Origin: Pseudomonadota bacterium
GTDB taxonomy: Bacteria; Pseudomonadota; Gammaproteobacteria; JAADHS01
Assembly: GCA_021821045.1 (NCBI GenBank)
Contig: JAKACW010000016.1
Coordinates: 1 to 64,000, forward strand
DNA length: 64,000 nt
Reading direction: 5' to 3'
Numbering within the stretch: position 1 is the first letter of the stretch; the number at the start of each line of letters is the position of its first letter. The translations under genes and the position numbers were made by a program. Positions 48,987 through 58,685 of this stretch are shown piece by piece. The notes beneath the pieces were generated by a model. It had not been told where the DNA came from. It saw only the letters and a list, made by a program, of their open reading frames with translations, and made no database searches.

Positions 48987-50384
48987 GTGAAGCAAAACAA
49001 TAGTCTCGTGCCTGCCCACGTGTTTCGCGCCTATGACGTGCGCGGCCTCACGCCCGAACCGCTGTCGCCCGCGTTTGCGACCGCGCTCGGCCGTGCGCTC
49101 GCGGCGTTAGGGCATCAAGCGTCGGTTCACCAGTTTGTTGTTGGGCGTGATGGACGGCATTCGAGCGCGGCGTTGGCCCGGGCGGTCAGCGCGGGACTGC
49201 TGCAAAGCGGCGTTGATGTGATCGACATCGGTTTGGCGCCGACGCCCGTTCTTTACTACGCGGCCCATGTGCTGACAAGCGGCAACGGCGTTATGGTGAC
49301 GGCCAGCCACAATCCGCCCGACTACAACGGTTTCAAAGTCGATCTCAACGGGTTGCCGCTGGACGGGCAGCAGTGGGGCTTCGTGCAGCGCGCCATGGAG
49401 CAGGGTCATTTCTTGGAAGGCACCGCAAGCGCCCGACGTGAATCGGTGATCGACGCTTACGTCGACGAGATTCGTCAACGCATTCGCCTAGGACAGCCTC
49501 TCAAGATCGTGATCGACGGCTCCAACGGCCCCGGTGGTGAGATTCTTTGTCGCGTGTTGCGGGAATTGGGTTGCGAAGTGGAGTGTCTGGGCTGCGAGGT
49601 GGACGGAAGTTTTCCTTGTCACGCTCCGGATCCGAGCCAGCCCGGTACTTACAATGCCTTGCGCGAGCGGGTGCGCGGCACCGGCGCCGATATCGGTTTC
49701 ATGCTGGACGGCGACGGCGACCGCCTGGGCGTGGTCGATGCCAGCGGCGAGATCGTCTGGCCGGATTCGCTGCTGATGTTGTTCGCCAAGGACGTGCTGC
49801 AGCGTTCGCCGGGCGCGAGCGTCGTTTTCGATGTGAAGTGCTCGAGTCGCTTGCCCGAGGCCGTGCGGGCGTATGGCGGACAACCTGTAATGTGGAAAAG
49901 CGGCCATGCGTTGACGCGGCGCAAAATGGCCGAAATGGGCGCCATGTTGGCGGGCGAATTCAGCGGGCACATACTGTGCGCTGACGAGTGGTTCGGATTT
50001 GACGACGGGATCTACGCCGCGTGTCGGCTGGCGCGTATTATCGCCGACAGCGGGCAGTCAGCCCAACAGGTGCTGGATGCCCTTCCGCGCTCGTTCAGCA
50101 CGCCGGAGTTTCGTATCGATCTCAAGGAAGGTGAAGCGAGTCAGGTGATGGCGCGGTTGATCGACAAGATGTCTTTTGGCGATGGCCGCGTCAATACCAT
50201 CGACGGCATTCGCGTTGAGTTCGATCATGGCTGGGCCCTGGTGCGGGCGTCAAATACGCTTCCCGCGCTGACCCTGCGATTCGAGGCCGATTCGCAAGCC
50301 TATTTGAAGCAAATGCGTCGGCGTATGGAGACTTGGGTCAACAGCGCGTTGGAGCAAGAAACAAAAGTAACATTGGTCGAATGA
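48987..50384 (+). CDS. Phosphomannomutase/phosphoglucomutase (AlgC-like)
   Basis: This 465-residue alpha-D-phosphohexomutase interconverts hexose 1- and 6-phosphates for surface polysaccharide and LPS precursors. The phosphoserine loop VTASHNPPDYNGFK, the metal loop DGDGDRLGVVD, the sugar loop GEFSGHILCAD and a phosphate-binding C-terminal domain (RASNTLPALTLRFEA) are intact. The start is GTG. The order dut-algC-argB matches Pseudomonas, where AlgC serves alginate, LPS and rhamnolipid synthesis. Confidence 0.93.
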   Translation: MKQNNSLVPAHVFRAYDVRGLTPEPLSPAFATALGRALAALGHQASVHQFVVGRDGRHSSAALARAVSAGLLQSGVDVIDIGLAPTPVLYYAAHVLTSGNGVMVTASHNPPDYNGFKVDLNGLPLDGQQWGFVQRAMEQGHFLEGTASARRESVIDAYVDEIRQRIRLGQPLKIVIDGSNGPGGEILCRVLRELGCEVECLGCEVDGSFPCHAPDPSQPGTYNALRERVRGTGADIGFMLDGDGDRLGVVDASGEIVWPDSLLMLFAKDVLQRSPGASVVFDVKCSSRLPEAVRAYGGQPVMWKSGHALTRRKMAEMGAMLAGEFSGHILCADEWFGFDDGIYAACRLARIIADSGQSAQQVLDALPRSFSTPEFRIDLKEGEASQVMARLIDKMSFGDGRVNTIDGIRVEFDHGWALVRASNTLPALTLRFEADSQAYLKQMRRRMETWVNSALEQETKVTLVE

Positions 50385-50393
50385 CGATTCTAA

Positions 50394-51296
<903 letters not shown>

Positions 51297-51421
51297 AGCG
51301 GCCCCCATTGTGGGAGAGGTTTCGACGCACATGGATGTGTTAATGTCGCGAGAGGGCAGGATGCCCGGAGCGACCACTGCGATTCTTCGCTCGAATTCCC
51401 CCGCACGGACTGATGCCCGCA

Positions 51422-53503
51422 CTACCGAGCCTCGAGCACCACAACACTGTGCGGCCTGACTTGATATCCCGTCGCGTTGATGAGCGGTTGCTCTCGGGGC
51501 GGCAAAATGTCCTCCGGCGAGGCACGTGAAGTGTCCACGGCGCGGAACCACTTGCGGTGGGCGATGCGCGGCAGCGGCGCCGTCCAGGCGGCGTCCGCCA
51601 TGTTGCATACGACATGTAGATCGTCCTCCGCCGGCGTGGTGCCCGCCAACGTGAAAACGAGTATTTGACCGTCCGGATCATCCCACAGCGGTTCGTTCAG
51701 GCGCGGTCCGTGCCATTCGATGTCTCTGATGCCGCGATTTGGATTGACCTTTCCCGTCAAAAACCGATGACGCTGCAGACTCGCATGACGTTTGCGCAAG
51801 GCGATGATGTGTTTGACGAAACGCAGCATGTCGCGGTTTTCGTCCAGCAGGTGCCAGTTGAGCCAGCTGATTTCGTTGTCCTGGCAGTAGCCGTTGTTGT
51901 TGCCGTGCTGAGACCGCAAAACCTCGTCGCCCATCGATAGCATCGGCACGCCCTGACTCAACATCAATAACGTCATCATGTTGCGCGCCTGCTGGCGACG
52001 CAAAGCGCGGATCGTGGCGTTGGAGCTTGGCCCCTCGATGCCGTAGTTGTCGCTGAAATTGTCGTTCTGACCGTCGCGATTGTTTTCCCCGTTGTCTTCG
52101 TTGTGCTTATGGGAATAACTGACGAGGTCATTGAGCGTGAATCCATCGTGGCAGGTCACGAAGTTGATGCTGTTGGTAGGGAGCCGTCCTTGATGGTGGT
52201 ACAGATCGCTGCTTCCGGCCAGTGCCGTGGCCACATCTTTAACCAGTCCCTTGTCTCCTCTGGCGAAGCGGCGGATGGTGTCGCGGTAGCGGCCGTTCCA
52301 TTCGGACCAGCGAAAGCCGGGAAATGCGCCTACCTGGTACAGCCCGCCGGCGTCCCATGCTTCGGCGATGATACGGGTACGGGCGAGCGTCCGTGAAAAC
52401 GCGATCGCCCACGGCAGCGGCGCGTTATACATTGGTCGCCCTTCTTCGCCCCGGGCGAAGACGCTGGCGAGGTCGAAGCGGAAGCCATCGACGTGCATTT
52501 GACGCACCCAATAGGCCAGGCTGGCGGTGATATAACGGGTCACCAGTGGATGGTTGCAGTTGACGGTGTTGCCGCAACCGGTGAAGTCGAGGTACTTGCG
52601 GCGGTCGGCGGGATCCAGGTGATAAAAAATTTCGTTGTCCAGCCCCTTGAAGTTGATTGTCGGGCCGCCCTCTCCGCCCTCGGCGGTGTGATTGAAGACC
52701 ACATCCAGGATGACGCCGAGTTTGGCCTGGTGCAGCGCCCTGACCATTTCCCGGAACTCGTTGGGGTGCTGGGTCGGATCCGTTGATACGCAGTAGCGCG
52801 GATGGGGACTATAAAAACTGTGTGTGCTGTAGCCCCAATAGTTTCTGAGTCCACGCTGCTTGGTGCCGAGGGGGACATCCTGCTCGTCGAACGCCATGAC
52901 GGGCATGAGTTCCACGTCGGTGATGCCGAGATCCTTTAAGTAATCGATTTTCTCGATGATGGCTGAAAACGTGCCGGGGTGGGTGGCGCCTGACGACGAG
53001 TGACGGGTGAACCCGCCCACGTGCATCTCGTAGATGATGCTGTGCTCCAAGGAATGATTTAAAGGTTCGTCGCCCTGCCAGTCGAAGTGATCACTTGCGA
53101 CCACTGCGCGCATAGCCGTCTGACGGTTTTCGTGCGGGTGGCAAGCTTGCTCGCGGCTCCAGTGTTGATCGTTTACGGCCCGTGCCCATGGGTCGAGCAG
53201 TTCCTTGTTCGGATTGAATCGAAAGCCTGTGTGTTCGGTGTCGCCGGGTCCGTCCACGCGCCAGGTGTAGTGCACGCCCGGCTCCAGGTTCTCCACGAAC
53301 ACGTGCCAGAAAAAGAACGTGCGATGCACTTCGGGATCGAGCGCAATGAGCTGGAAGGGTTCAGTGCTCGCGCCCGTCTCATAGAGTACCAATTCCACTC
53401 GCGTGGCGTGGCGACTGAAGATGCAGAAGTTGATGCCTTCTTCGTCGACATGCACTCCCGGCGGAGTGTGGCTACCCGGACGTATGGAATAGTTCGTGCT
53501 CAT
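51422..53503 (-). CDS. glgX: Glycogen debranching enzyme GlgX / isoamylase-type glycosidase
   Basis: GlgX cleaves alpha-1,6 branches of phosphorylase-trimmed glycogen. The 693-residue product has an N-terminal CBM48 domain (about 10-110, with HTPPGVHVDEEGINFCIFS) and a GH13 barrel. Catalytic regions are DVVFNHTAEGGEGGPT, the nucleophile Asp in GFRFDLASV, the acid Glu in IIAEAWDAGG and the transition-state Asp in FVTCHDGFTLNDLVSY. The C-terminal beta domain is complete. Start chosen at ATG 53503 (MSTNYSIRPG); the frame continues upstream without family similarity. No other glycogen gene is in the window. The segment from its stop to argB holds no clear terminator. Confidence 0.92.
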   Translation of the reverse strand: MSTNYSIRPGSHTPPGVHVDEEGINFCIFSRHATRVELVLYETGASTEPFQLIALDPEVHRTFFFWHVFVENLEPGVHYTWRVDGPGDTEHTGFRFNPNKELLDPWARAVNDQHWSREQACHPHENRQTAMRAVVASDHFDWQGDEPLNHSLEHSIIYEMHVGGFTRHSSSGATHPGTFSAIIEKIDYLKDLGITDVELMPVMAFDEQDVPLGTKQRGLRNYWGYSTHSFYSPHPRYCVSTDPTQHPNEFREMVRALHQAKLGVILDVVFNHTAEGGEGGPTINFKGLDNEIFYHLDPADRRKYLDFTGCGNTVNCNHPLVTRYITASLAYWVRQMHVDGFRFDLASVFARGEEGRPMYNAPLPWAIAFSRTLARTRIIAEAWDAGGLYQVGAFPGFRWSEWNGRYRDTIRRFARGDKGLVKDVATALAGSSDLYHHQGRLPTNSINFVTCHDGFTLNDLVSYSHKHNEDNGENNRDGQNDNFSDNYGIEGPSSNATIRALRRQQARNMMTLLMLSQGVPMLSMGDEVLRSQHGNNNGYCQDNEISWLNWHLLDENRDMLRFVKHIIALRKRHASLQRHRFLTGKVNPNRGIRDIEWHGPRLNEPLWDDPDGQILVFTLAGTTPAEDDLHVVCNMADAAWTAPLPRIAHRKWFRAVDTSRASPEDILPPREQPLINATGYQVRPHSVVVLEAR

Positions 53504-53620
53504 CTGGCCAGATTGTAGCCGTGCCGGGAAAGGTTGGGTATCCCCGTTGGCTATCGCTGTCGCGCGTGACTCGGCCCGCACGCTCGGCGGGACGCCAAAA
53601 CGTTCTGGGTTATTTAAATG

Positions 53621-54652
53621 TCACGCGGATAGGGGATTCGCAGCACGCTGCGTCTTGCGCCGAAGGCGTGCGGGCAACCACAGTGACAACACGCCCAATC
53701 CCGCGCCGATAAGCCCGCCGGCAATGTTCAGGACAATGTCGTGAAGAGAGGGAACGCGCCACGGCAGAAACACCTGTGTGAGTTCGATGGAAACGGTTGC
53801 GAACGTGCTCACCACCAACGCGGCAACAATCGGACGGTTCGACTGCCACAGTAGCGCAGTCACCAACCCCAGCGGAATGAAGCCCAGCAGGTTGACCAGC
53901 ACATCCCGGATGAACGTCGGCGTCAGCGCCATTGGTGTGGGTATGAGGAAGCGCTCCAGCGTCCGGTCATGAATGCGTTGGTAGCTCGCAGGTGTTTCCA
54001 GTTGGCGGTCGGCGATGTAGTCGATGTGATGCTCGCCCGCATTGATCTTTGCCTGGCGCACTTCGCCGCGCCAGGGACGGTTGAATTCGTTCATGTTGCC
54101 CAGGGAGAGCCGATAGTCGGCGGACCACACGGCGAAGGTGTCGTCCGCGAGATCCCTCGAGAGAGACAGCTTATCGTTAATGTAGACCGACGCTTCACCT
54201 CGTTCGAGGATCAGCCGAATCGTATACCAATCGGTTTTGCGAAAGACTTTGGGAACGTAGAGTTCCTTGGATTTGAGTCCCGCCGCGGTGCTTCGCACGA
54301 ATTGAACCACCAGCAGCTTTTCATGTTGACGCAGGGTGAGATTGCGCTGTTGGCTGTCATTGCTGATGGTGAAAATCGTCGCCCCTTTTTGGTCGAGCTT
54401 GGCGGGCCGTAGTTCCAATGTCAGCTCAATGCGTCCGCTGTCGATGGCGGCGCCAAGCCACTCGGGGGCCACTGGCGTGTAGGCGATTCCACCGCCATCG
54501 AAGCTAAGAATGCCGTCGTTGTCGAATGTCGCGTGGTTGGTGTAAACGGGCACCGGATGAAACGGGTAAAAGCCCACCGGCCAGTAGATGCCGGCCACCA
54601 GCAGCAATACGACTGCGGCGCGCGCGCGCCTGAGTGCCCCTGAGTTCGCCAT
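53621..54652 (-). CDS. LamG/concanavalin-like domain fused to VanZ-family membrane domain
   Basis: The 343-residue product has one N-terminal membrane segment (about 12-28) and an extracytoplasmic region of about 180 residues. That region reads as a concanavalin A-like/LamG beta-sandwich (FDNDGILSFDGGGIAYT, LTLELRPAKLDQKGATIFTI, YTIRLILERGEASVYINDKL). A C-terminal membrane domain of the VanZ family follows (about 235-330), with NLLGFIPLGLV and SIELTQVFLPWRVPSLHDIV. VanZ-like proteins are linked to glycopeptide resistance in one case, but most have no known role. A sandwich domain may bind glycan near the membrane. The product is not part of an obvious operon. Function is unknown. Confidence 0.85.
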   Translation of the reverse strand: MANSGALRRARAAVVLLLVAGIYWPVGFYPFHPVPVYTNHATFDNDGILSFDGGGIAYTPVAPEWLGAAIDSGRIELTLELRPAKLDQKGATIFTISNDSQQRNLTLRQHEKLLVVQFVRSTAAGLKSKELYVPKVFRKTDWYTIRLILERGEASVYINDKLSLSRDLADDTFAVWSADYRLSLGNMNEFNRPWRGEVRQAKINAGEHHIDYIADRQLETPASYQRIHDRTLERFLIPTPMALTPTFIRDVLVNLLGFIPLGLVTALLWQSNRPIVAALVVSTFATVSIELTQVFLPWRVPSLHDIVLNIAGGLIGAGLGVLSLWLPARLRRKTQRAANPLSA

Positions 54653-54777
54653 GAATTGTTTTGCTTTTTAACAGGATACGCGCGGTGTGGCGCGCATTTG
54701 CCCCAGCGAGTTTGGAGCCTAAGGTTAACCCGTATGCGGCTCCCCGGCAATGCGTACGAGCCACGATTCGCGGCGGG

Positions 54778-55419
54778 CTAGAGGGACGATCCCTTCAGTT
54801 CGCGAAACCGAGTCAGATCTTTCTCGAATTTGGCCCGAATCTCGTCTTGCTCTTTGCGGCGGGCAGCAATGAATTTATCCAAGTCGGCAACCTGGTTGCG
54901 GGCCTCGTCAAGACGCTGCTGGGCTCGCTCCCGCTCCTTGGAACCTTCCGCGCTGTCTTTGGCGTCCTGTTCGAACGACTTAAGCGATGCCTCGGCGGAC
55001 TGGCGCGAGCGCTCCGTGATCTGGATGGTCCCATCGATAGCGGTGAGTTTTCGATCCCGCGCCACGATCAGATCTTGCTCCGTCAGATAGGTATCCAACA
55101 GCATCCGGTCGTAGACGCCCTGTTTGGCCGTCCGCTCGGACATTTCCGCGGCGCGGCGCTTTTCGTCATCCTTGTGGGCTTTCTCGGCTGCGAGTTCCTC
55201 GGCGCTTTTTGCGCGACCGACCTTATTGACGGTGACGCCGTGGTCGTTGAGTTCCTTGTGTTCGTTTGAAATTTGGTCGGGGGGAATGGAGTCGCTGTAC
55301 TGAACATCGCCGTTCTCGTCGATCCACTTGTACAAGCCGGCCGGTGCCGAGGCAGAAATCAGCGCCATGGCGCAACCGATGCTTGCCGCTACTATCTTGG
55401 TGAATGTGATTCGCTTCAT
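54778..55419 (-). CDS. DUF4124 exported protein with coiled coil
   Basis: The 213-residue product has a signal peptide (about 1-26, ending SASAPA), an N-terminal DUF4124 segment (GLYKWIDENGDVQYSDSIPP), and then a long charged helical stretch (about 70-205) rich in Glu, Lys, Arg and Ala that should form a coiled coil. DUF4124 is a small periplasmic module of unknown function, common in gammaproteobacteria. Start chosen at ATG 55419; a TTG three codons earlier is possible. No operon partner is evident; 125 bases separate it from the VanZ gene. Confidence 0.85.
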   Translation of the reverse strand: MKRITFTKIVAASIGCAMALISASAPAGLYKWIDENGDVQYSDSIPPDQISNEHKELNDHGVTVNKVGRAKSAEELAAEKAHKDDEKRRAAEMSERTAKQGVYDRMLLDTYLTEQDLIVARDRKLTAIDGTIQITERSRQSAEASLKSFEQDAKDSAEGSKERERAQQRLDEARNQVADLDKFIAARRKEQDEIRAKFEKDLTRFRELKGSSL

Positions 55420-55428
55420 CGTCGCCAA

Positions 55429-55644
55429 TTCTATCTTCGATCCACGGTACGACGCAGCGTGATGCGCGGCGTCGCACTAGGTATCGGCGTCACTTTGAGG
55501 CACTTGAGATAATGAATCGTCGCGGCATCAGCGGTTTAAAGCGCGATTCGTCGCCGGCGTTATCGCAGCGGTCGATCTGTATTGCGGAGATATCCACTGC
55601 GCGGATATGGATTGAATTGGGCGAAAAATGTGTCGCGCGTCACA
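55429..55644. other. 216-base spacer upstream of the DUF4124 gene
   Basis: No gene is seen. The stretch probably holds the promoter of the minus-strand DUF4124 gene and the 3' trailer of pyrE. I could not identify a convincing terminator or promoter. Confidence 0.35.
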
Positions 55645-56298
55645 TCAGCGTGGAGCGCAGCCCCATTGGGCACGGTATTCCTTAATTCTCACAACTAAAT
55701 CATTCCGCTTCTCTCGCTCGAGGTAATCGATGACGTGCTCGAGGCCGACAATTGCCGCCACCCTCAACCCATATTGGTCCTCGACTTCCTGGATGGCCGA
55801 ACGCGTCCCCTGGCCGCGCTCCTGGCGGTCAAGGGCGATGATCACACCGGCTGGCTCGGCGCCCGCGTCCCGAATCAACGCGACCGACTCGCGCACCGAT
55901 GTTCCGGCGGAGATGACATCGTCGATGATCAGTACCCGGCCCTTCAGCGGCGCGCCGACGATCGTGCCCCCTTCGCCATGATCCTTGGCTTCCTTGCGGT
56001 TGAACGCGAAGGGCGCATCGCGGTTGTGATGATCAGCAAGGGCGATGGCGGTCGCGACCGCCAACGGTATGCCTTTGTAGGCCGGGCCGAACAACATATC
56101 GAAACCGATACCGCTGGCCAGCGCGGCTGAGGCGTAGTAACGACCCAGGCGGGCGATGGCATCGCCGGAATTGAACAGTCCCGAATTGAAAAAATAGGGG
56201 CTGCGCCGGCCGGACTTGAGCGTGAATTCGCCAAAGCGCAGCGCGTCGGTTTTGATGACAAAATCCAAGAATTCTTTTTGGTAAGCTTGCAAAGCCAT
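55645..56298 (-). CDS. pyrE: Orotate phosphoribosyltransferase
   Basis: PyrE makes orotidine 5'-phosphate from orotate and PRPP in pyrimidine synthesis. The 217-residue product starts [20 protein letters not shown] and contains the PRPP motif [20 protein letters not shown] and the catalytic flexible loop [18 protein letters not shown]. Start at 56298 is set by homology. It diverges from the exonuclease III/Crc-family gene across 86 bases, the same arrangement as pyrE-crc in Pseudomonas. A minus-strand TAAAAT near the middle of that spacer could be its -10 box. Confidence 0.96.
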   Translation of the reverse strand: MALQAYQKEFLDFVIKTDALRFGEFTLKSGRRSPYFFNSGLFNSGDAIARLGRYYASAALASGIGFDMLFGPAYKGIPLAVATAIALADHHNRDAPFAFNRKEAKDHGEGGTIVGAPLKGRVLIIDDVISAGTSVRESVALIRDAGAEPAGVIIALDRQERGQGTRSAIQEVEDQYGLRVAAIVGLEHVIDYLEREKRNDLVVRIKEYRAQWGCAPR

Positions 56299-56384
56299 GG
56301 CTCGTTCTCGTGCGGTGATCGGCGCTATTTTAATCGACCAAACCCGTTCGTGGAATGCCCCCATTATAAGTTGAAAGCGAGCGG

Positions 56385-57170
56385 ATGCTAAAAATCACAA
56401 CCCTTAACGTAAACGGAATTCGGTCGGCGAGCCGCAAAGGCTTTTTCGATTGGTTGCAGCGGCGCAGGCCGGACATCGTCTGCTTGCAGGAAATCAAAGC
56501 GCATGAAAGCGTCCTGACGGAAGAGCTACGTCATCCCAAAGGCTATTATGGCTACTTTCATGACGCGCAGAAGAAAGGCTACAGCGGCGTGGCGGTCTAC
56601 TCGCGGATCGAGCCGGACAATGTCCTAGTCGGCGTGGGCTGGCCGGACATGGACGCCGAGGGGCGTTTTATGCGAGTCGACTTCGGCAAGCTCAGCGTTA
56701 TCTCGCTCTATATTCCGTCGGGCTCGAGCAGTGAACTGCGTCAAGCCATCAAATTCGACTTCATGGCTCGCTTCGAGAGCGTGCTCAAGCGTTTTCGGCG
56801 CCAACGCAGGGAGTTCATCATTTGCGGCGATTGGAATATTGCCCACAAGGCCATTGACCTCAAGAACTGGCGCGCCAATCGGAAAAATTCGGGGTTTCTC
56901 CCGCAAGAGCGCGCGTGGATGGATAACGTATTTGGCCCTTGGGGTTTCGTCGACGCTTTTCGCCTCGTCAATTCACAGCCTGAGCAATATACGTGGTGGT
57001 CGAATCGGGGACAGGCGTGGACAAAGAACGTCGGGTGGCGCATCGACTATCAGGTCATTTCTCCCGGCCTGAAGGAAAGGGTGCTGAAAGCGGATATCTA
57101 CAAGGAAAATCGATTCTCTGATCACGCGCCACTGACGATTCACTACGACTTGGCGTTGACTAAAGACTGA
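56385..57170 (+). CDS. Exodeoxyribonuclease III family AP endonuclease at the crc locus
   Basis: The 261-residue product is an exonuclease III/AP endonuclease of the EEP fold, acting on apurinic sites and 3' ends of DNA. Catalytic residues are all present: Asn8 (LNVNGI), Glu36 (CLQEIKA), Asp149 and Asn151 (CGDWNIAH), and Asp246-His247 (SDHAPL). The sequence and the pyrE neighbourhood strongly recall Pseudomonas Crc, the catabolite repression protein derived from this family. Crc has lost these catalytic residues; this protein has not, so a nuclease role is favoured. Its end overlaps the diguanylate cyclase stop region by 11 bases. Confidence 0.92.
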   Translation: MLKITTLNVNGIRSASRKGFFDWLQRRRPDIVCLQEIKAHESVLTEELRHPKGYYGYFHDAQKKGYSGVAVYSRIEPDNVLVGVGWPDMDAEGRFMRVDFGKLSVISLYIPSGSSSELRQAIKFDFMARFESVLKRFRRQRREFIICGDWNIAHKAIDLKNWRANRKNSGFLPQERAWMDNVFGPWGFVDAFRLVNSQPEQYTWWSNRGQAWTKNVGWRIDYQVISPGLKERVLKADIYKENRFSDHAPLTIHYDLALTKD

Positions 57171-58398
57171 GGCGATTGCGGCCCCGTTCCTTTGCCCGGT
57201 AAAGGGCTTCGTCGGCGGCCTTGATAACGTGGTTGACCGAATCCGAAGTCTCGCTCTTTTCCGCCAGTCCAATGCTGACGGTGACGTTGATATAGCGCAG
57301 CGGCTGCTTGCGCGCGGGCACGCTGGCGGGTTTGATCGCCGGTCGTGGTTTGCTGCGCAGAATCATGTGACTTTCCTCAACCGCTTCGCGCAGGGCGGCC
57401 AAATGAGGAAAAGCATCCTTGATGTGCTTGTTTGGGAATAGGATCAGGAACTCCTCGCCGCCGTAGCGAAAGGCAATTCCGCCTCCGCCAACTTGACGCA
57501 GCTTCGAAGCCACCAGTTTGAGAATCTGATCGCCCACGTCATGGCCGTACGCGTCGTTGCACTTCTTGAAGAAGTCGACGTCGACCATGGCCACGACGTA
57601 GTCGCCGGATACGTTTTTGGCGGTTTCGTTCAACGCCAAGCGTCCGGGAAGTCCGGTCAGTTGATCCAGGTACGCAAAGTCATACCAAGTTTGAAGCAAA
57701 GAAACCGTCAGAATGAACGTCGAAAGGGTAACGAACAGCGCGAAGTGCGGATGTTGACCTTCCGTGTTGAACGCGAGCAAGGTAATGATAAGCGTCCAAA
57801 GCATGCCCGCTTCGAGAACGGAATAGTTGCGGGCGAGTCGAACGATCATGGCGGTGATGACGAAGCCATAGCTGAACAAAACGGGGAAGGGCAGATGTAT
57901 CCAGGACGCGAGCTCGTGCCCGGTGCTCATGGGAAACATCAGCAGGTTGTACATTTGCCGCGGATATAGACCGTAGAGCCAGTACATCGTGGTAATTTGA
58001 AACGCGACCAGAATGATGAAGGTGAGTGTGCGCATTGTGAAGAACGCCCGGCGTTCCTGGAGGGCGGATACGGCGAGGAAGTTCAGCGGCAGAAAGAACG
58101 CTAGGCTGTTTACTATGAACCTCTGTTGCTGCGAGAGCTCTCCCGCGATGCCCAGCGAGGTGATGGCGGCGTAACTCAACCCCAGCAGACCCATCGCGTA
58201 GACGATGCGGTGGTGGTTGAAGAACCATCCTAACCCGGCGGCGATTGCGATGAGAAGGTAGGGAGAGAACGAAACGAATTCTTCGAGCAGCGCGGAAGGT
58301 TCGGAGGGCAGCGTGGTGTACCAATACAGCGCCGCGGCGGCGATGCCGGGCACAATGCCGACCAGAAATTTCTTCGCAGTTGGAGTGAGGACGACCAC
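57160..58398 (-). CDS. Membrane diguanylate cyclase (GGDEF domain)
   Basis: The 412-residue product has about seven transmembrane helices in residues 1-215, of no sensor family I recognise, and a C-terminal GGDEF domain (about 235-410). The active-site motif is GGEEF at about 313-317, a functional variant, with the substrate-site segment DVDFFKKCNDAYGHDVGD intact. It should make cyclic di-GMP at the membrane. The allosteric RxxD inhibitory site normally five residues before the motif is replaced by glycines (VGGGGIAFRYGGEEF), so product inhibition is probably lost. It converges on and slightly overlaps the exonuclease gene. Confidence 0.92.
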   Translation of the reverse strand: MVVLTPTAKKFLVGIVPGIAAAALYWYTTLPSEPSALLEEFVSFSPYLLIAIAAGLGWFFNHHRIVYAMGLLGLSYAAITSLGIAGELSQQQRFIVNSLAFFLPLNFLAVSALQERRAFFTMRTLTFIILVAFQITTMYWLYGLYPRQMYNLLMFPMSTGHELASWIHLPFPVLFSYGFVITAMIVRLARNYSVLEAGMLWTLIITLLAFNTEGQHPHFALFVTLSTFILTVSLLQTWYDFAYLDQLTGLPGRLALNETAKNVSGDYVVAMVDVDFFKKCNDAYGHDVGDQILKLVASKLRQVGGGGIAFRYGGEEFLILFPNKHIKDAFPHLAALREAVEESHMILRSKPRPAIKPASVPARKQPLRYINVTVSIGLAEKSETSDSVNHVIKAADEALYRAKERGRNRLSL

Positions 58399-58685
58399 GC
58401 GTCAGCCGTTCAGTTTAAGTTCCGAGCCATTTGATTTTCTCCCAGCAGCGACGCGCCCAGATGACTTGAGAACTCGCCCAGGCTGGCACGTATTTCCAGA
58501 TGAGTACGGATTCCCCAGCCCAGATTTCATTTAAGTCGTTACGCTTGCTCGATTAAATCAACACAGGCTTAATATCGGCCGGGGGCGGGGTCGCTGAAGA
58601 GTCATTCGGGGCCGAAGGACCGCGGCAGGGTTTTAAAAACCGTGGTCCCGGGGTGGCGATAGAGGTGGTGTCGGGCGCTATTCTC
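58399..58685. other. 287-base spacer between dynamin and diguanylate cyclase genes
   Basis: No gene is visible. A 9-bp stem with one G-T pair, GGACCGCGG (58617-58625) with CCGTGGTCC (58640-58648), encloses a 14-base loop, and TCGGCC/GGCCGA pair at 58575-58580 and 58610-58615. On the minus strand this lies in the leader of the cyclase gene. Part of it resembles a segment upstream of pilT (see findings). Confidence 0.45.

Noticed and set aside
58560-58680. Cyclic di-GMP riboswitch in the leader of the diguanylate cyclase
   Set aside because: The hairpins are real, but neither strand shows the conserved GEMM class I or class II core sequences.
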